Positions 15,416 to 25,784 of a DNA stretch of 64,000 bases are shown here, in pieces. The notes below the pieces were generated by a model. It was not told the DNA's origin, searched no databases, and saw nothing but the letters and a program-made list of their open reading frames with translations. Position 1 is the stretch's first letter, and the number at the start of each line of letters is the position of its first letter. The position numbers and the translations under genes were made by a program. The DNA is from Flavobacterium sp. DG2-3. Lineage in GTDB: Bacteria > Bacteroidota > Bacteroidia > Flavobacteriales > Flavobacteriaceae. Location: assembly GCF_030730925.1 (NCBI RefSeq), contig NZ_JAVAMB010000008.1, positions 1 to 64,000 on the forward strand, written 5' to 3'.

Positions 15416-16828
15416 ATGACAATGAATCAAGAGATTTTAAATCAAATTGAAAGAATAAAAACGAAGCTCATTTCAGCAAAAAATGCAGATCAATATTTGA
15501 AAGTATTTGGTGCGGACAGTCATAAATATATAGTTGGAAAGACGCTTACAGTTGCCGAAATCTCACAATTTGAAAAGAATTTTGATATTGAACTTCCTGA
15601 AAGTTATAAAGCGTTTTTACAACATATAGGAAATGGAGGGGTAAGTTATGATTCATCTTGCGCTGGACCATTTTATGGTATTTATCCATTAGGTAAAAAT
15701 ATAAATGAATTGTTTGATGAAACTCTCGGACATCTTAAGGCTAAATGCATTCTATTTCCTAATATGTCAGATGAATATTGGGATAACTTAACAAAAGCTA
15801 TTGATGAAGATGATATTTCTGACGATAACTATGAACTGGAATTAGGAAAGATATTTTCAGGTATTTTACCTCTTGGCTCGCAAGGTTGTTCGTATATACA
15901 TGGACTTGTTTTAAATGGAGAATTTAAAGGGAAGGTTGTTAATATCGATATTGACAGGCAAAAACCTAAATTTACCTTTGAAGCAACTTTTTTAGATTGG
16001 TACGAACGATGGCTTGATGAAATAATTTCCGGTGATTTAATTATCGATACCCCAAGTTGGTTTGGATATGGAATGGGAGGTACGGCAAAAGATCTGTTGC
16101 AGTCTTATTTTTCTGCGCAGGAATTTAATGCTAAAAAAGATTGCTTAAATGCTATTCTGAAAAAAGCAAATCTCGATATTGAAATCTTAAATAAAATAGA
16201 AGAGCAGTATCAATTAAGCTCTGGCGAACTCAAAGAGATTTTTCTTCAAATCATGACCAAATTTGATTATGAAAGGGCGTATGATTATTTAGTGACATAT
16301 ACGAAAGAGAACTTGCTGGTAGTGCTTCAATTTGTCTTTTGGTATGCGAAGGATAAAAGTGCCGATTGGTTAGAAACGATTGAATTAAATATAGGAAAAA
16401 TAAATAATGAAGAAACTTTTAGGTTTTGTACTTACTTATTAAAGGAAATAGATATGGATTTTGGATATTTGATTGTTCCTTTTGCTTCATATGAAAATGA
16501 GAATATTAGAGTTAGCGCTTTTTATACACTTGGGCAGTTGAAAAATAAGGCAGAATATCTAGATACTTTTGTATTAGGTTTGAATGATAAATCGAATACT
16601 GTTATTAATACAACTTTGCAAGCTTTACAAAATATTATAGATAAAAAGCTTTTAGTTCATTATAAAAATATTGCAGAACAATTTCCTGTAGAGCAAGATT
16701 ATATATTAGTGAATTTAAATCATAGACTCAAAGATTACAATCTTTCTAATACTTCAATTTTGAATATAGATATTGAGAATTTTGAAAATAGTTCTCAAAA
16801 AGAGAAAAAGAAATGGTTTCGTTTTTAG
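15416..16828 (+). CDS. SMI1/KNR4-domain protein with HEAT-like C-terminus
   Basis: 470 aa, no signal peptide. Residues ~40-200 carry the SMI1/KNR4 (SUKH) fold: EISQFEKNFDIELPESYKAF, GNGGV, FYGIYPLG, ILPLGSQGCSYIHGLVLNGE, and the closing FLDWYERWLDE. The C-terminal ~250 residues are helical and look like HEAT/Armadillo repeats (ENIRVSAFYTLGQLKNKAEY). SUKH proteins are often immunity proteins against polymorphic toxins; here the partner is a WG-repeat protein, not an obvious toxin. Start: ATG at 15416; a second in-frame ATG is two codons on. Confidence 0.75.
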   Translation: MTMNQEILNQIERIKTKLISAKNADQYLKVFGADSHKYIVGKTLTVAEISQFEKNFDIELPESYKAFLQHIGNGGVSYDSSCAGPFYGIYPLGKNINELFDETLGHLKAKCILFPNMSDEYWDNLTKAIDEDDISDDNYELELGKIFSGILPLGSQGCSYIHGLVLNGEFKGKVVNIDIDRQKPKFTFEATFLDWYERWLDEIISGDLIIDTPSWFGYGMGGTAKDLLQSYFSAQEFNAKKDCLNAILKKANLDIEILNKIEEQYQLSSGELKEIFLQIMTKFDYERAYDYLVTYTKENLLVVLQFVFWYAKDKSADWLETIELNIGKINNEETFRFCTYLLKEIDMDFGYLIVPFASYENENIRVSAFYTLGQLKNKAEYLDTFVLGLNDKSNTVINTTLQALQNIIDKKLLVHYKNIAEQFPVEQDYILVNLNHRLKDYNLSNTSILNIDIENFENSSQKEKKKWFRF

Positions 16829-16836
16829 AAATAATA

Positions 16837-17355
16837 TCAAGACTTCTGAAGGTTTTTTCGGTTATGCTTGCGTTTGTAATGCGTCTGTTTTAGATTTTTT
16901 TGATCTTCAGAAATAATACTGATTGTTCCGTCAATTTCGAGCATGGCCAGTTTTATATTTTTGAAATATTCGATACCGTGTTCTCTCATAGCTTCTTTTA
17001 ATTCTTCATCAGAAATATCTAGTCGGCTTAAGGTTTGAAAATCTAACTTTCCGTCGTGAACAAGAATTTGTGGTTTATCTAATAGCAAATCGCTAATCGT
17101 TTTATATCTGCGGATTAATTTTTTTATAATGTAATTGATGATAAATAGAACCAAAGCGGCAATTAAACCTCCTATTAAACTTGTATCTGGGCCAACCATT
17201 GCATTTTGAACGGAATTGCTAATAAGTAAAATCAAGATTACGTCGGCGGTATTTAATTGGGAAAGTTCCTTTTTGCCGAATATTCTCAAAGCGATGGTCA
17301 TAAAGAAATAAACGGCAATACTTCTTAAAACAATATCTAGATAAGGAAAAGTCAT
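16837..17355 (-). CDS. DUF421 (YetF-like) membrane protein
   Basis: 172 aa. Three hydrophobic N-terminal segments (about residues 5-23, 38-55, 60-80) are followed by a cytoplasmic domain with the family pattern LLLDKPQILVHDGKLDFQTL and MREHGIEYFKNIKLAMLEIDGTISII. The family includes Bacillus YetF and has no clear biochemical role. A second, more divergent DUF421 protein is at 55421-56113. Its stop lies only 8 bases from that of the convergent SMI1/KNR4 gene. Confidence 0.85.
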   Translation of the reverse strand: MTFPYLDIVLRSIAVYFFMTIALRIFGKKELSQLNTADVILILLISNSVQNAMVGPDTSLIGGLIAALVLFIINYIIKKLIRRYKTISDLLLDKPQILVHDGKLDFQTLSRLDISDEELKEAMREHGIEYFKNIKLAMLEIDGTISIISEDQKNLKQTHYKRKHNRKNLQKS

Positions 17356-17382
17356 ATTTTTTATTTTAAAGTTAAATAAAAA

Positions 17383-17416
17383 AGCTTTGTCAAAGTTCTA
17401 AAACTTTGACAAAGCT
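17383..17416 (-). terminator. Terminator after the RimK-type gene
   Basis: AGCTTTGTCAAAGTT and AACTTTGACAAAGCT form a perfect 15-bp stem with a 4-base loop. On the minus strand the 3' arm runs into TTTTTTATTT. The stem is nearly the same as the palindrome at 49387-49419, so a dispersed repeat may have been recruited as terminator. Confidence 0.8.
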
Positions 17417-17456
17417 GCTAAAATATTTATGCTGAATTAAGTTTAAATGAACTTAA

Positions 17457-18824
17457 TTATAATTTAAAATTCTTTTCAATTGCTTTAATCATTTCTCCGG
17501 CGACATCTTTATTGGTTGCGCCTTCGATTCCTTCAAGACCTGGAGAAGAGTTTACCTCAAGCAATAATGGTCCTTTAGAAGAACGGATAATATCTACACC
17601 AGCCACTTTTAAGTCCATTGCTTTTGCAGCCTTAATGGCAATCTTTTTCTCTTCAGGAGTTATTTTGATTACAGAAGCTGTTCCTCCAAGGTGAATATTA
17701 GCTCTAAATTCGCCCGGCATTGCTTCACGCTGAATTGCGGCAACTACTTTTCCGTCGATTACAAAACAGCGAATGTCTTTTCCGTTTGCTTCTTTAATGA
17801 ATTCTTGAACTAAGATGTTGGCATTTAAACTTTTAAAAGCATTGATAACACTTTCTGCAGCTTTTTTGGTCTCAGCCAAAACAACGCCTTTTCCTTGCGT
17901 TCCTTCTAACAATTTGACAATTAGAGGTGAACCGCCCACCATCTTGATTAAGTTGTCTGTATCAAGCGGAGAATTGGCAAATCCAGTTGTCGGAATGTCG
18001 ATTCCGCTATTCAAAAGCAATTGTAGCGAATATAGTTTATCCCTAGATTGTGTAATAGCTGTTGCTGAATTCAAACAAAATACCTTCAAAGCTTCAAACT
18101 GACGCGTAAGTGCGCAGCCATAAAAAGTAATGCTTGGTCTAATACGCGGAATTATGGCGTCAAACTGATTTAGGATTTTACCGCCTCTATAGTGAATTTC
18201 TGGAGTTTTGGCATCCAGCTTCATATAACATTCTTTGATATTTAAAAAATGCATTTCGTGCCCGCGCATTTCGCCGGCTTCCATAATTCTTTTGTTGCTG
18301 TAAAGTTCAGGGTTACTGGCTAAAACACCAATTCGTAAACCAGAACTTGCTTTTTCAGAGTTCTGATATAATTCTTTTAAAGATTCTGCTGTAGGCTGTC
18401 CTAAAAGGTATTTTTGTTCTGGATCGACCAAAACCCTTCCGCTCATAGCTTCGCGTCCTAAAAGCATTCTGAAACCCATTGAGTCACGGTTCGTCAAAGT
18501 CATTTCGATCGGCCATTTAGCATCTCCAATCTTTAAACTGGTCTGAATAACGTAACGATGTTCTCTAAAACCGCTAGAACTTTTTACAATTCTTTTGTCG
18601 ACTAGTGGTGCTTCGCAGTGAATAATAGTTTTAATATTATTCTGAATCGGATTAATGTCGAATTTAACCCAATTGGCATCATTTTTTATAAAAGGAGCTA
18701 TGTTTAATGCGTGCATTGCCGAAGTTTTAGCGCCAGAATCCACGCGAGCCTTGATTGTCGGGATTCCTAGTTCTGGAAATGAGCACCATTCTTCGCTGCC
18801 TAAAATGACTTTGTTTTGAAGCAT
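17457..18824 (-). CDS. RimB-like + RimK-type ATP-grasp fusion
   Basis: 455 aa from the ATG at 18824 ([13 protein letters not shown]); an in-frame ATG 11 codons earlier is less likely. Residues ~1-150 form an ATP-dependent zinc protease/RimB-like, retropepsin-type domain: [19 protein letters not shown] carries the D-S-G-A active-site-like motif, and RMLLGREAM closes it. Residues ~165-455 are a RimK-type ATP-grasp ligase: [19 protein letters not shown], then [20 protein letters not shown] and [14 protein letters not shown]. RimK adds glutamates to ribosomal protein S6 in E. coli; the target here is unknown. Confidence 0.85.
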   Translation of the reverse strand: MLQNKVILGSEEWCSFPELGIPTIKARVDSGAKTSAMHALNIAPFIKNDANWVKFDINPIQNNIKTIIHCEAPLVDKRIVKSSSGFREHRYVIQTSLKIGDAKWPIEMTLTNRDSMGFRMLLGREAMSGRVLVDPEQKYLLGQPTAESLKELYQNSEKASSGLRIGVLASNPELYSNKRIMEAGEMRGHEMHFLNIKECYMKLDAKTPEIHYRGGKILNQFDAIIPRIRPSITFYGCALTRQFEALKVFCLNSATAITQSRDKLYSLQLLLNSGIDIPTTGFANSPLDTDNLIKMVGGSPLIVKLLEGTQGKGVVLAETKKAAESVINAFKSLNANILVQEFIKEANGKDIRCFVIDGKVVAAIQREAMPGEFRANIHLGGTASVIKITPEEKKIAIKAAKAMDLKVAGVDIIRSSKGPLLLEVNSSPGLEGIEGATNKDVAGEMIKAIEKNFKL

Positions 18825-18895
18825 ATTTTGTTTCTTTATTATAGTATTAAAATTCAAAAATAGCTATTTGCTTTTACTAAAGATAGTGATTTTTA

Positions 18896-18936
18896 CAAAA
18901 AAAAATGCCCGTTATGTTATGAAAACGTAACGGGCA
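18896..18936 (-). terminator. Terminator of clpC
   Basis: On the minus strand TGCCCGTTA (18936-18928) pairs with TAACGGGCA (18914-18906) and is followed by nine T. It lies 30 bases after the clpC stop. Confidence 0.85.
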
Positions 18937-18965
18937 AGTTATTAGTGTTATAATTTTTGACTAAT

Positions 18966-21512
18966 TTACTGATTTGTCGGTTCTTCAGCTTTGTGAATTT
19001 CAACTGATAATTCTTGTGAATCATCTTTTAAATCCATCATAATTTCATCACCAGAATGTATTTTCGAAGTAATGATTTCTTCAGCTAACAAATCTTCAAC
19101 GTATTTCTGAATTGCTCTTTTTAGCGGTCTTGCTCCAAATTGTTTGTCAAAACCTTTTTCAGCGATAAAAGCTTTTGCTTTATCAGTTAAGCTTAATTTG
19201 TAGCCTAACTCTGCAATACGAGAATATAGTTTTTTCAATTCGATTTCGATAATCAAATCAATATCAGACTTTTCTAGCGCGTTGAACACGATTACGTCAT
19301 CAATTCTGTTCAGGAATTCAGGAGCAAAAGTTTTCTTCAAAGCGTTTTCGATTATGCTTTTTGAGTTTTCATCAGCTTGAGCTGTTCTTGCGGCAGTTCC
19401 GAATCCAACACCTTGTCCAAAATCTTTCAACTGACGAGCACCAACGTTAGAAGTCATGATAATGATAGTGTTTTTGAAGTCAATTTTACGACCTAGACTA
19501 TCTGTCAAATATCCGTCATCTAAAACTTGAAGCATCATGTTGAATACATCTGGGTGTGCTTTTTCGATCTCATCTAAAAGAACCACGCAATACGGTTTTC
19601 TACGAACTTTTTCAGTCAATTGACCTCCTTCTTCGTAACCTACATATCCTGGAGGCGCTCCAACTAAACGAGAGATCGCAAATTTCTCCATGTATTCGCT
19701 CATATCGATACGAACTAAAGCATCTTCAGAATCAAATAATTCTTTTGCTAAAACTTTAGCCAATTGCGTTTTACCAACACCAGTCTGACCTAAGAAAATA
19801 AACGAACCAATTGGTTTGTTTGGATCTTTAAGTCCGGCTCTGTTACGCTGAATAGAACGTGCAATTTTTAGAACCGCCTCATTTTGGCCAATTACTTTAT
19901 TCTGAATTAATTCAGGTAAATGAGCCAATTTGTTGCTTTCTGTTTGCGCAATTCTGTTTACAGGAATTCCAGTCATCATAGAAACCACATCGGCTACGTT
20001 ATCTTCTGTAACTTCAATACGGTTGTTTTTAGAATCTTCTTCCCATTGTTCTTGAGCTAAAGCTAAATCTTTTTCAATACGTTTTTCATCATCGCGAAGT
20101 TTGGCTGCTTCTTCATATTTTTGTTTTTTAACAACCATATTTTTCATTTCGCGAACTTCTTCCAGCTGACGTTCTAAATCCAAAATTTGTTTCGGAACAT
20201 CAATGTTGGTAATATGCACGCGAGAACCAGCTTCGTCCATTGCATCGATCGCCTTGTCTGGTAAGAAACGCTCAGACATATATCTGTTGGTTAATTTAAC
20301 ACAGGCTTCAATAGCTTCTGGCGTATAGGTTACGTTATGGTGATCTTCGTATTTGTCTTTTACGTTGTTCAAAATCGCAATCGTTTCTTCAACAGAAGTT
20401 GGTTCTACAATTACTTTTTGGAAACGTCTTTCTAAAGCTCCATCTTTTTCAATATATTGTCTGTACTCGTCAAGAGTAGTAGCACCAATACATTGAATTT
20501 CTCCTCTTGCTAAAGCAGGTTTGAACATGTTTGAAGCATCAAGTGAACCTGTTGCTCCTCCAGCACCTACAATAGTATGGATCTCATCAATAAAAAGAAT
20601 AATATCGTCGTTTTTCTCTAGCTCGTTCATCACGGCTTTCATTCTTTCTTCAAATTGTCCTCTGTATTTTGTTCCAGCAACTAAGCTAGCCAAGTCTAGA
20701 GTTACAACACGTTTGTTGAAAAGAATACGAGAAACTTTCTTCTGGATAATACGTAGAGCAAGTCCTTCTGCAATAGCAGATTTACCAACTCCAGGTTCTC
20801 CAATAAGAAGCGGATTGTTCTTTTTTCTACGGCTTAAAATTTGCGATACACGCTCAATTTCTTTTTCTCGTCCTACAACTGGGTCTAATTTCCCTTCTTC
20901 TGCCATTTCTGTTAAATCTCTCCCAAAATTATCTAAAACTGGAGTCTTAGATTTTTTGTTTGACTTATTGGCGGGATTATTAAAACTGCTTTCTTTAAGA
21001 CTGTCATCTTGTCCTGAATCGTCATTATACGATTCGTTTCTTGGCAAGTTTTCTAAGAATTCTTCTTCGTTTGGAGTCATATTTAAATACTGTTCTTTAG
21101 CTACGTCATAATCTATTTTTAGTTTATTCAATAGCTTGGTTGTTGGATCATTTTCGTTTCGTAAGATACACAATAGCAGGTGCGCCGTGCTTATCGATGA
21201 ACTTTGAAATACTTTTGCTTCAAGAAAAGTGGTCTTCAGGGCTCTTTCGGCCTGTCGGGTAAGATGAAGGTTTTTCTTTTCTGCATTTACTTCAACGCTC
21301 AAGTTGGCTGGGCTCAGTATTTCTACTTTTCTGCGTAAATGATCTAAATCGACAGCTAGGTTATTAAGTATATGAATAGCTTTTCCGTTACCATCTCTTA
21401 AAATACCTAGCATAAGATGTTCGGTACCAATAAAGTCGTGACCCAATCGAAGAGCCTCTTCCTTACTGTACGTAATAACATCTTTTACTCTTGGTGAAAA
21501 ATTATCATCCAT
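18966..21512 (-). CDS. clpC: ClpC-type AAA+ ATPase, Clp protease subunit
   Basis: 848 aa. Unfolds proteins and feeds them to ClpP. Domains in order: double Clp-N repeat (1-145), first AAA+ module with GEPGVGKS at 238-245, a middle UVR-type segment (QKYEEAAKLRDDEKRIEKDL) that marks ClpC rather than ClpB, second AAA+ module with GQTGVGKTQLAK, and the C-terminal D2-small domain. GVGFG in the second module fits the ClpP-docking loop. Single gene with its own terminator, divergent from gyrA. Regulation is not visible; no CtsR-like site recognised. Confidence 0.95.
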   Translation of the reverse strand: MDDNFSPRVKDVITYSKEEALRLGHDFIGTEHLMLGILRDGNGKAIHILNNLAVDLDHLRRKVEILSPANLSVEVNAEKKNLHLTRQAERALKTTFLEAKVFQSSSISTAHLLLCILRNENDPTTKLLNKLKIDYDVAKEQYLNMTPNEEEFLENLPRNESYNDDSGQDDSLKESSFNNPANKSNKKSKTPVLDNFGRDLTEMAEEGKLDPVVGREKEIERVSQILSRRKKNNPLLIGEPGVGKSAIAEGLALRIIQKKVSRILFNKRVVTLDLASLVAGTKYRGQFEERMKAVMNELEKNDDIILFIDEIHTIVGAGGATGSLDASNMFKPALARGEIQCIGATTLDEYRQYIEKDGALERRFQKVIVEPTSVEETIAILNNVKDKYEDHHNVTYTPEAIEACVKLTNRYMSERFLPDKAIDAMDEAGSRVHITNIDVPKQILDLERQLEEVREMKNMVVKKQKYEEAAKLRDDEKRIEKDLALAQEQWEEDSKNNRIEVTEDNVADVVSMMTGIPVNRIAQTESNKLAHLPELIQNKVIGQNEAVLKIARSIQRNRAGLKDPNKPIGSFIFLGQTGVGKTQLAKVLAKELFDSEDALVRIDMSEYMEKFAISRLVGAPPGYVGYEEGGQLTEKVRRKPYCVVLLDEIEKAHPDVFNMMLQVLDDGYLTDSLGRKIDFKNTIIIMTSNVGARQLKDFGQGVGFGTAARTAQADENSKSIIENALKKTFAPEFLNRIDDVIVFNALEKSDIDLIIEIELKKLYSRIAELGYKLSLTDKAKAFIAEKGFDKQFGARPLKRAIQKYVEDLLAEEIITSKIHSGDEIMMDLKDDSQELSVEIHKAEEPTNQ

Positions 21513-21721
21513 AATATATAATTGGTATTGTAAATTTAGTGAATTACAGTTTTAAAAACAAAAACCGTACCCATCAGAATGTCCTGTCAGCTAATAGACG
21601 AAAAAAAAGACAATAAAAGAGTTAAAAAACGCTTAATTTATTAACTAAAACCCAAAACAAAGTTGTTAATAAATCCTTGAAATTAGTATAAGTTATTAGC
21701 GGAAAAATCTTCAAAAAAACG

Positions 21722-21729
21722 TATCTTGG
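21722..21729 (+). promoter_or_regulatory. Possible gyrA -7 promoter element
   Basis: TATCTTGG differs from TAnnTTTG at one position, 41 bases before the gyrA ATG. No clear TTTG lies at -33. The rest of the 258-base clpC-gyrA divergent gap is AT-rich, with no gene. Confidence 0.3.
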
Positions 21730-21770
21730 CACGCTTTGAAAACTAATATAATTATTTAATATAACAACTT

Positions 21771-24416
21771 ATGTCTGAAGGAGAAAAGTTAATTCCTATT
21801 AACATAGAGGATGAAATGAAGTCAGCTTACATCGATTATTCGATGTCAGTAATTGTATCGAGAGCACTTCCTGATGTTAGAGATGGCTTGAAACCAGTGC
21901 ATCGAAGAGTTCTTTACGGAATGTATGATTTAGGTGTAACATCAAGATCTGCCCACAAAAAGTCTGCGAGAATCGTAGGGGAGGTTCTGGGTAAGTACCA
22001 CCCGCACGGTGATACCTCTGTTTATGATGCAATGGTGCGTATGGCGCAGGAATGGAGTATGCGTTATTTATTAGTTGACGGACAGGGTAACTTTGGTTCT
22101 GTCGATGGAGACAGTCCTGCAGCAATGCGTTATACTGAGGCCAGAATGCGTAAAATTTCTGAAGAGATTATGGCCGATATCGAAAAAGAAACAGTTGATT
22201 TTCAATTGAACTTTGACGATACAATATATGAGCCAAAAGTAATGCCAACAAGAGTTCCTACTTTATTAGTTAACGGAGCTACAGGTATTGCAGTTGGTAT
22301 GGCGACTAATATGCCACCACACAATTTAACTGAAGTTATCAATGGTACTTTGGCGTATCTTGATAATAACGATATTGAAGTAGACGAATTAATGACTCAT
22401 ATCAAAGCTCCTGATTTTCCAACGGGAGGTATTATTTATGGATATGAAGGCGTTCGTGAAGCTTTTAAAACCGGTAGAGGACGTATTGTAATGCGTGCTA
22501 AAGTTGGTTTTGAAGAAGTTGACGGAAGAGAATGTATTATCGTTACAGAAATTCCATATCAGGTTAACAAAGCCGAAATGATCAAGCGTACTGCTGATTT
22601 GGTTAACGAGAAAAAAATTGAAGGTATTGCCAATATTCGCGATGAGTCGGATAGAACGGGTATGCGTATAGTTTATATTCTAAAACGTGACGCTACACCA
22701 AACGTAGTATTGAATACTTTATATAAATACACACAATTACAATCTTCTTTTAGTGTAAATAATATTGCACTAGTAAAAGGTCGTCCACAAATGTTGAATC
22801 TAAAAGATATGATTCACTATTTCATCGAGCACCGTCATGAAGTTGTAGTTCGTAGAACACAATTTGAATTACGTAAAGCAGAAGAAAGAGCGCATATCTT
22901 AGAAGGATTAATCATTGCTTCTGACAATATCGACGAAGTAATTGCGTTAATTAGAGGATCTAAAAATACAGACGAAGCTAGAGAAAAATTAATCGAAAGA
23001 TTCAAGTTGTCAGATATTCAAGCTCGTGCTATTGTTGAGATGCGTCTTCGTCAGTTGACAGGTCTGGAGCAGGATAAGTTAAGAGCGGAGTATGATGAAT
23101 TAATGAAGTTAATTGAGCATTTAAAAGCGTTATTAGCAGATATTAATTTAAGAACTGATTTGATTAAAGAAGAACTTGTTGAGATTCGCGATAAATATGG
23201 TGATGACCGTCGTTCTCAAATTGAGTATTCTGGAGGAGATGTAAGTATTGAAGACTTAATTGCCGATGAAAATGTAGTTATTACAATTTCGCACGCAGGT
23301 TATATCAAACGTACAAACCTAACAGAATATAAAACTCAAAATAGAGGTGGAGTTGGACAGAAGAGTGCAGGAACAAGAGACCAGGATTTCTTAGAGCACA
23401 TGTTCGTTGCGACCAACCACCAATATATGATGTTCTTTACACAAAAAGGAAAATGTTTCTGGATGCGTGTTTATGAAATTCCAGAAGGAAGTAAAACAGC
23501 AAAAGGTAGAGCAATTCAGAACTTGGTAAATATTGAAAGTGATGATAAAGTAAAAGCTTTCATTTGTACGCAAGATCTAAAAGACAAAGATTATATCAAT
23601 ACGCATAATCTTGTAATGGTAACCAAACAAGGTCAGGTGAAGAAAACTTCTTTAGAGAAATATTCTAAACCAAGAGCAAATGGAGTAGCAGCGATTACAA
23701 TTAAAGAAGGTGATGAATTACTTGGTGCTCAGTTGACAAACGGAGAAAGCCAAATTATCTTAGCCGTTAAGTCTGGTAAATTGGTTCGTTTTGAAGAGAC
23801 TAAAACACGTCCGATGGGAAGAACAGCTTCTGGAGTTCGTGGAATTACTTTAAAAGACGAAACAGACGAAGTAATCGGAATGGTTACGGTTGATAAAAAT
23901 GATATTACAGAATCTCAGATTTTAGTTGTAACTGAAAACGGATACGGAAAACGTACTAAATTGGTTGATGAAGATGGAGAAGATGTATACAGAATTACAA
24001 ACCGTGGAGGTAAAGGTGTTAAAACGCTTAATATCACAGAGAAAACAGGTAAATTGATCTCAATCAATGCTGTGACTGATGCAGATGATTTAATGATTAT
24101 TAATAAGTCTGGATTAACGATCAGAATGGCAATTGAAGATTTACGTGTTATGGGACGTGCTACTCAAGGTGTTAGATTGATTAACTTAAAAGGTAAAGAT
24201 TCTATTGCTGCTGTTACTACAGTAATGAAAGATGACGTAGAAGAGGTACAATTAGATGAAGACGGTAATGTAATCGAATCTGGAATTGAGAGAATTAAAC
24301 CAGATTTGGAAGTTCTTGAAGACGATGGAGCTGCAGAAGACGACGATGACTCTGATGACGAGGAAGTAGAGGATGAAGACGATGCGGAAGCAGAAGACGA
24401 AGAATCTGAAGAATAA
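21771..24416 (+). CDS. gyrA: DNA gyrase subunit A
   Basis: 881 aa; the breakage-reunion subunit of gyrase, which introduces negative supercoils together with GyrB. The catalytic tyrosine is Tyr121 in [10 protein letters not shown]. The quinolone-determining loop is [10 protein letters not shown] (77-86), with Thr82 at the position of E. coli Ser83 and Asp86 for Asp87. The C-terminal beta-pinwheel contains repeats such as [11 protein letters not shown] and [11 protein letters not shown], which stand in for the GyrA box. The last ~45 residues are an extreme acidic tail of Asp and Glu. A TPR gene follows after 36 bases. Confidence 0.97.
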   Translation: MSEGEKLIPINIEDEMKSAYIDYSMSVIVSRALPDVRDGLKPVHRRVLYGMYDLGVTSRSAHKKSARIVGEVLGKYHPHGDTSVYDAMVRMAQEWSMRYLLVDGQGNFGSVDGDSPAAMRYTEARMRKISEEIMADIEKETVDFQLNFDDTIYEPKVMPTRVPTLLVNGATGIAVGMATNMPPHNLTEVINGTLAYLDNNDIEVDELMTHIKAPDFPTGGIIYGYEGVREAFKTGRGRIVMRAKVGFEEVDGRECIIVTEIPYQVNKAEMIKRTADLVNEKKIEGIANIRDESDRTGMRIVYILKRDATPNVVLNTLYKYTQLQSSFSVNNIALVKGRPQMLNLKDMIHYFIEHRHEVVVRRTQFELRKAEERAHILEGLIIASDNIDEVIALIRGSKNTDEAREKLIERFKLSDIQARAIVEMRLRQLTGLEQDKLRAEYDELMKLIEHLKALLADINLRTDLIKEELVEIRDKYGDDRRSQIEYSGGDVSIEDLIADENVVITISHAGYIKRTNLTEYKTQNRGGVGQKSAGTRDQDFLEHMFVATNHQYMMFFTQKGKCFWMRVYEIPEGSKTAKGRAIQNLVNIESDDKVKAFICTQDLKDKDYINTHNLVMVTKQGQVKKTSLEKYSKPRANGVAAITIKEGDELLGAQLTNGESQIILAVKSGKLVRFEETKTRPMGRTASGVRGITLKDETDEVIGMVTVDKNDITESQILVVTENGYGKRTKLVDEDGEDVYRITNRGGKGVKTLNITEKTGKLISINAVTDADDLMIINKSGLTIRMAIEDLRVMGRATQGVRLINLKGKDSIAAVTTVMKDDVEEVQLDEDGNVIESGIERIKPDLEVLEDDGAAEDDDDSDDEEVEDEDDAEAEDEESEE

Positions 24417-24452
24417 GTAGAAAACAAAAATTAAATACAAATAAATATCATT

Positions 24453-25721
24453 ATGAAAAGTAAATATGTAATACTTGCATCAGCATTACTGATCTCTGTA
24501 GCTACGTTTGCTCAAAAGGATCAAATTAAAAGCGCTGAAAAGGCATTAAAGAGTGGTGATGCTCAAGGAGCGATTACAATACTAAAAGATGCTGAAAACT
24601 TAGTTGTTAACGCTAAAGATACAGAACAGGCTCAGTTTTATTTTGTTCAAGGAAATGCTTTTCTTGACCTTGCAAACAAAAAGGTTGAAGAAAGTAAAAA
24701 CTTATTGGCAGCTGCAAATAGCTACAAAAAATTAATTGATGTAGAAACAGCTTCTGGAAAACAAAAATATTCATCTCAAGCAGCAGCTTCAATCACAAAC
24801 ATCAAAGGATTATTGATTAATTCTGCGATTGCTGATACACAAGCAAACAAGCATGCAGAAGGTGCAAAAAAATTATACGAAGCGTATGGTTTAGATAAAA
24901 AAGATACCATCAACTTGTATTACGCAGCATCTACAGCTGTAAATTCACAAGATTATGATCTTGCTCTGCCAATGTACGAAGAGTTGAAAAAATTAAACTA
25001 TTCTGGAAAAGGAACTTTGTACTTAGCTGCAAACAAAGCGAACGGAAACGAAGATAATTTTGCTAACGCTAAAGAAAGAGATTTAGCTGTAAAATTAGGA
25101 ACTCACGAAAAACCTAAAACAGAAGCTATTCCTTCTAAAAGAGGTGAAATCTACAAAAACTTAGCATTAATTTTAGTTCAAAAAGGACGTACAGAAGATG
25201 CTAAAAAAGCAATCGCTGATGCTAGAAAAGCAAATCCAGATGATTCTTCTTTAATCTTAACTGAAGCTAACTTATACTTAGAGACTAAAGACTTCGAAAA
25301 ATACAAGCAATTAGTGGGTGAGGCTTTACAAAAAGATCCAAACAATGCTGATTTAGTATTCAATTTAGGAGTAATTAGCGCTGGAGCGAAGAATAATGCT
25401 GACGCAGAGAAATATTACTTAAAAGCAATTGAAATCAATCCTAATTATACTAATGCTTACTTAAATCTTGCAGCATTAAAATTAGAGGCTGAAAAACCAA
25501 TCATTGACGAAATGAACAAATTGGGTACTTCTGCTAAAGACATGAAACGTTACGATGTTTTAAAAGCTCAGAGAGAAGCTGTTTTCAAAGGAGTTATTCC
25601 TTACCTTAAAAAAGCGAATGAGTTAGATCCTAAAAACGAAGATGTTTCTAAAACATTAATTGGGGTTTACAGTGCTCTTGAAATGACTGCTGAAGCTAAA
25701 GCTTTGAAAGCAAAAATGTAA
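24453..25721 (+). CDS. Secreted tetratricopeptide-repeat protein
   Basis: 422 aa. MKSKYVILASALLISVATFAQ is a signal peptide, so the protein is probably periplasmic. TPR-like helical pairs run through the whole length; the clearest are LALILVQKGRTEDAKKAIAD, ANLYLETKDFEKYKQL and NAYLNLAALKLEAE. No enzyme motif. It follows gyrA on the same strand after 36 bases and is closed by the terminator at 25746, so it probably shares the gyrA transcript. Function unknown; a scaffold role is typical for such proteins. Confidence 0.85.
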   Translation: MKSKYVILASALLISVATFAQKDQIKSAEKALKSGDAQGAITILKDAENLVVNAKDTEQAQFYFVQGNAFLDLANKKVEESKNLLAAANSYKKLIDVETASGKQKYSSQAAASITNIKGLLINSAIADTQANKHAEGAKKLYEAYGLDKKDTINLYYAASTAVNSQDYDLALPMYEELKKLNYSGKGTLYLAANKANGNEDNFANAKERDLAVKLGTHEKPKTEAIPSKRGEIYKNLALILVQKGRTEDAKKAIADARKANPDDSSLILTEANLYLETKDFEKYKQLVGEALQKDPNNADLVFNLGVISAGAKNNADAEKYYLKAIEINPNYTNAYLNLAALKLEAEKPIIDEMNKLGTSAKDMKRYDVLKAQREAVFKGVIPYLKKANELDPKNEDVSKTLIGVYSALEMTAEAKALKAKM

Positions 25722-25745
25722 TAGTTTTTGTTTCGAAATATAAAA

Positions 25746-25778
25746 AAAAACCATCAGTCGCGGCTGATGGTTTTTTTT
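25746..25778. terminator. Bidirectional terminator between TPR and OsmC genes
   Basis: AACCATCAG and CTGATGGTT form a 9-bp stem around a 6-base loop, with an A run on the left and eight T on the right. It serves the two convergent genes. Confidence 0.88.
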
Positions 25779-25784
25779 ATGGTT

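Noticed and set aside
18825..18857. N-terminal extension of the RimK-type fusion
   Set aside because: Eleven extra codons ([11 protein letters not shown]) do not fit the domain start and the internal ATG at 18824 gives the family N-terminus.
20521..21111. 196-codon open frame on the plus strand inside clpC
   Set aside because: Antisense to a strongly conserved AAA+ module; no start context or homology; a codon-bias shadow.
24164..24427. Ser-rich reading frame on the minus strand over the end of gyrA
   Set aside because: It is the mirror of the Asp/Glu codons of the GyrA acidic tail.
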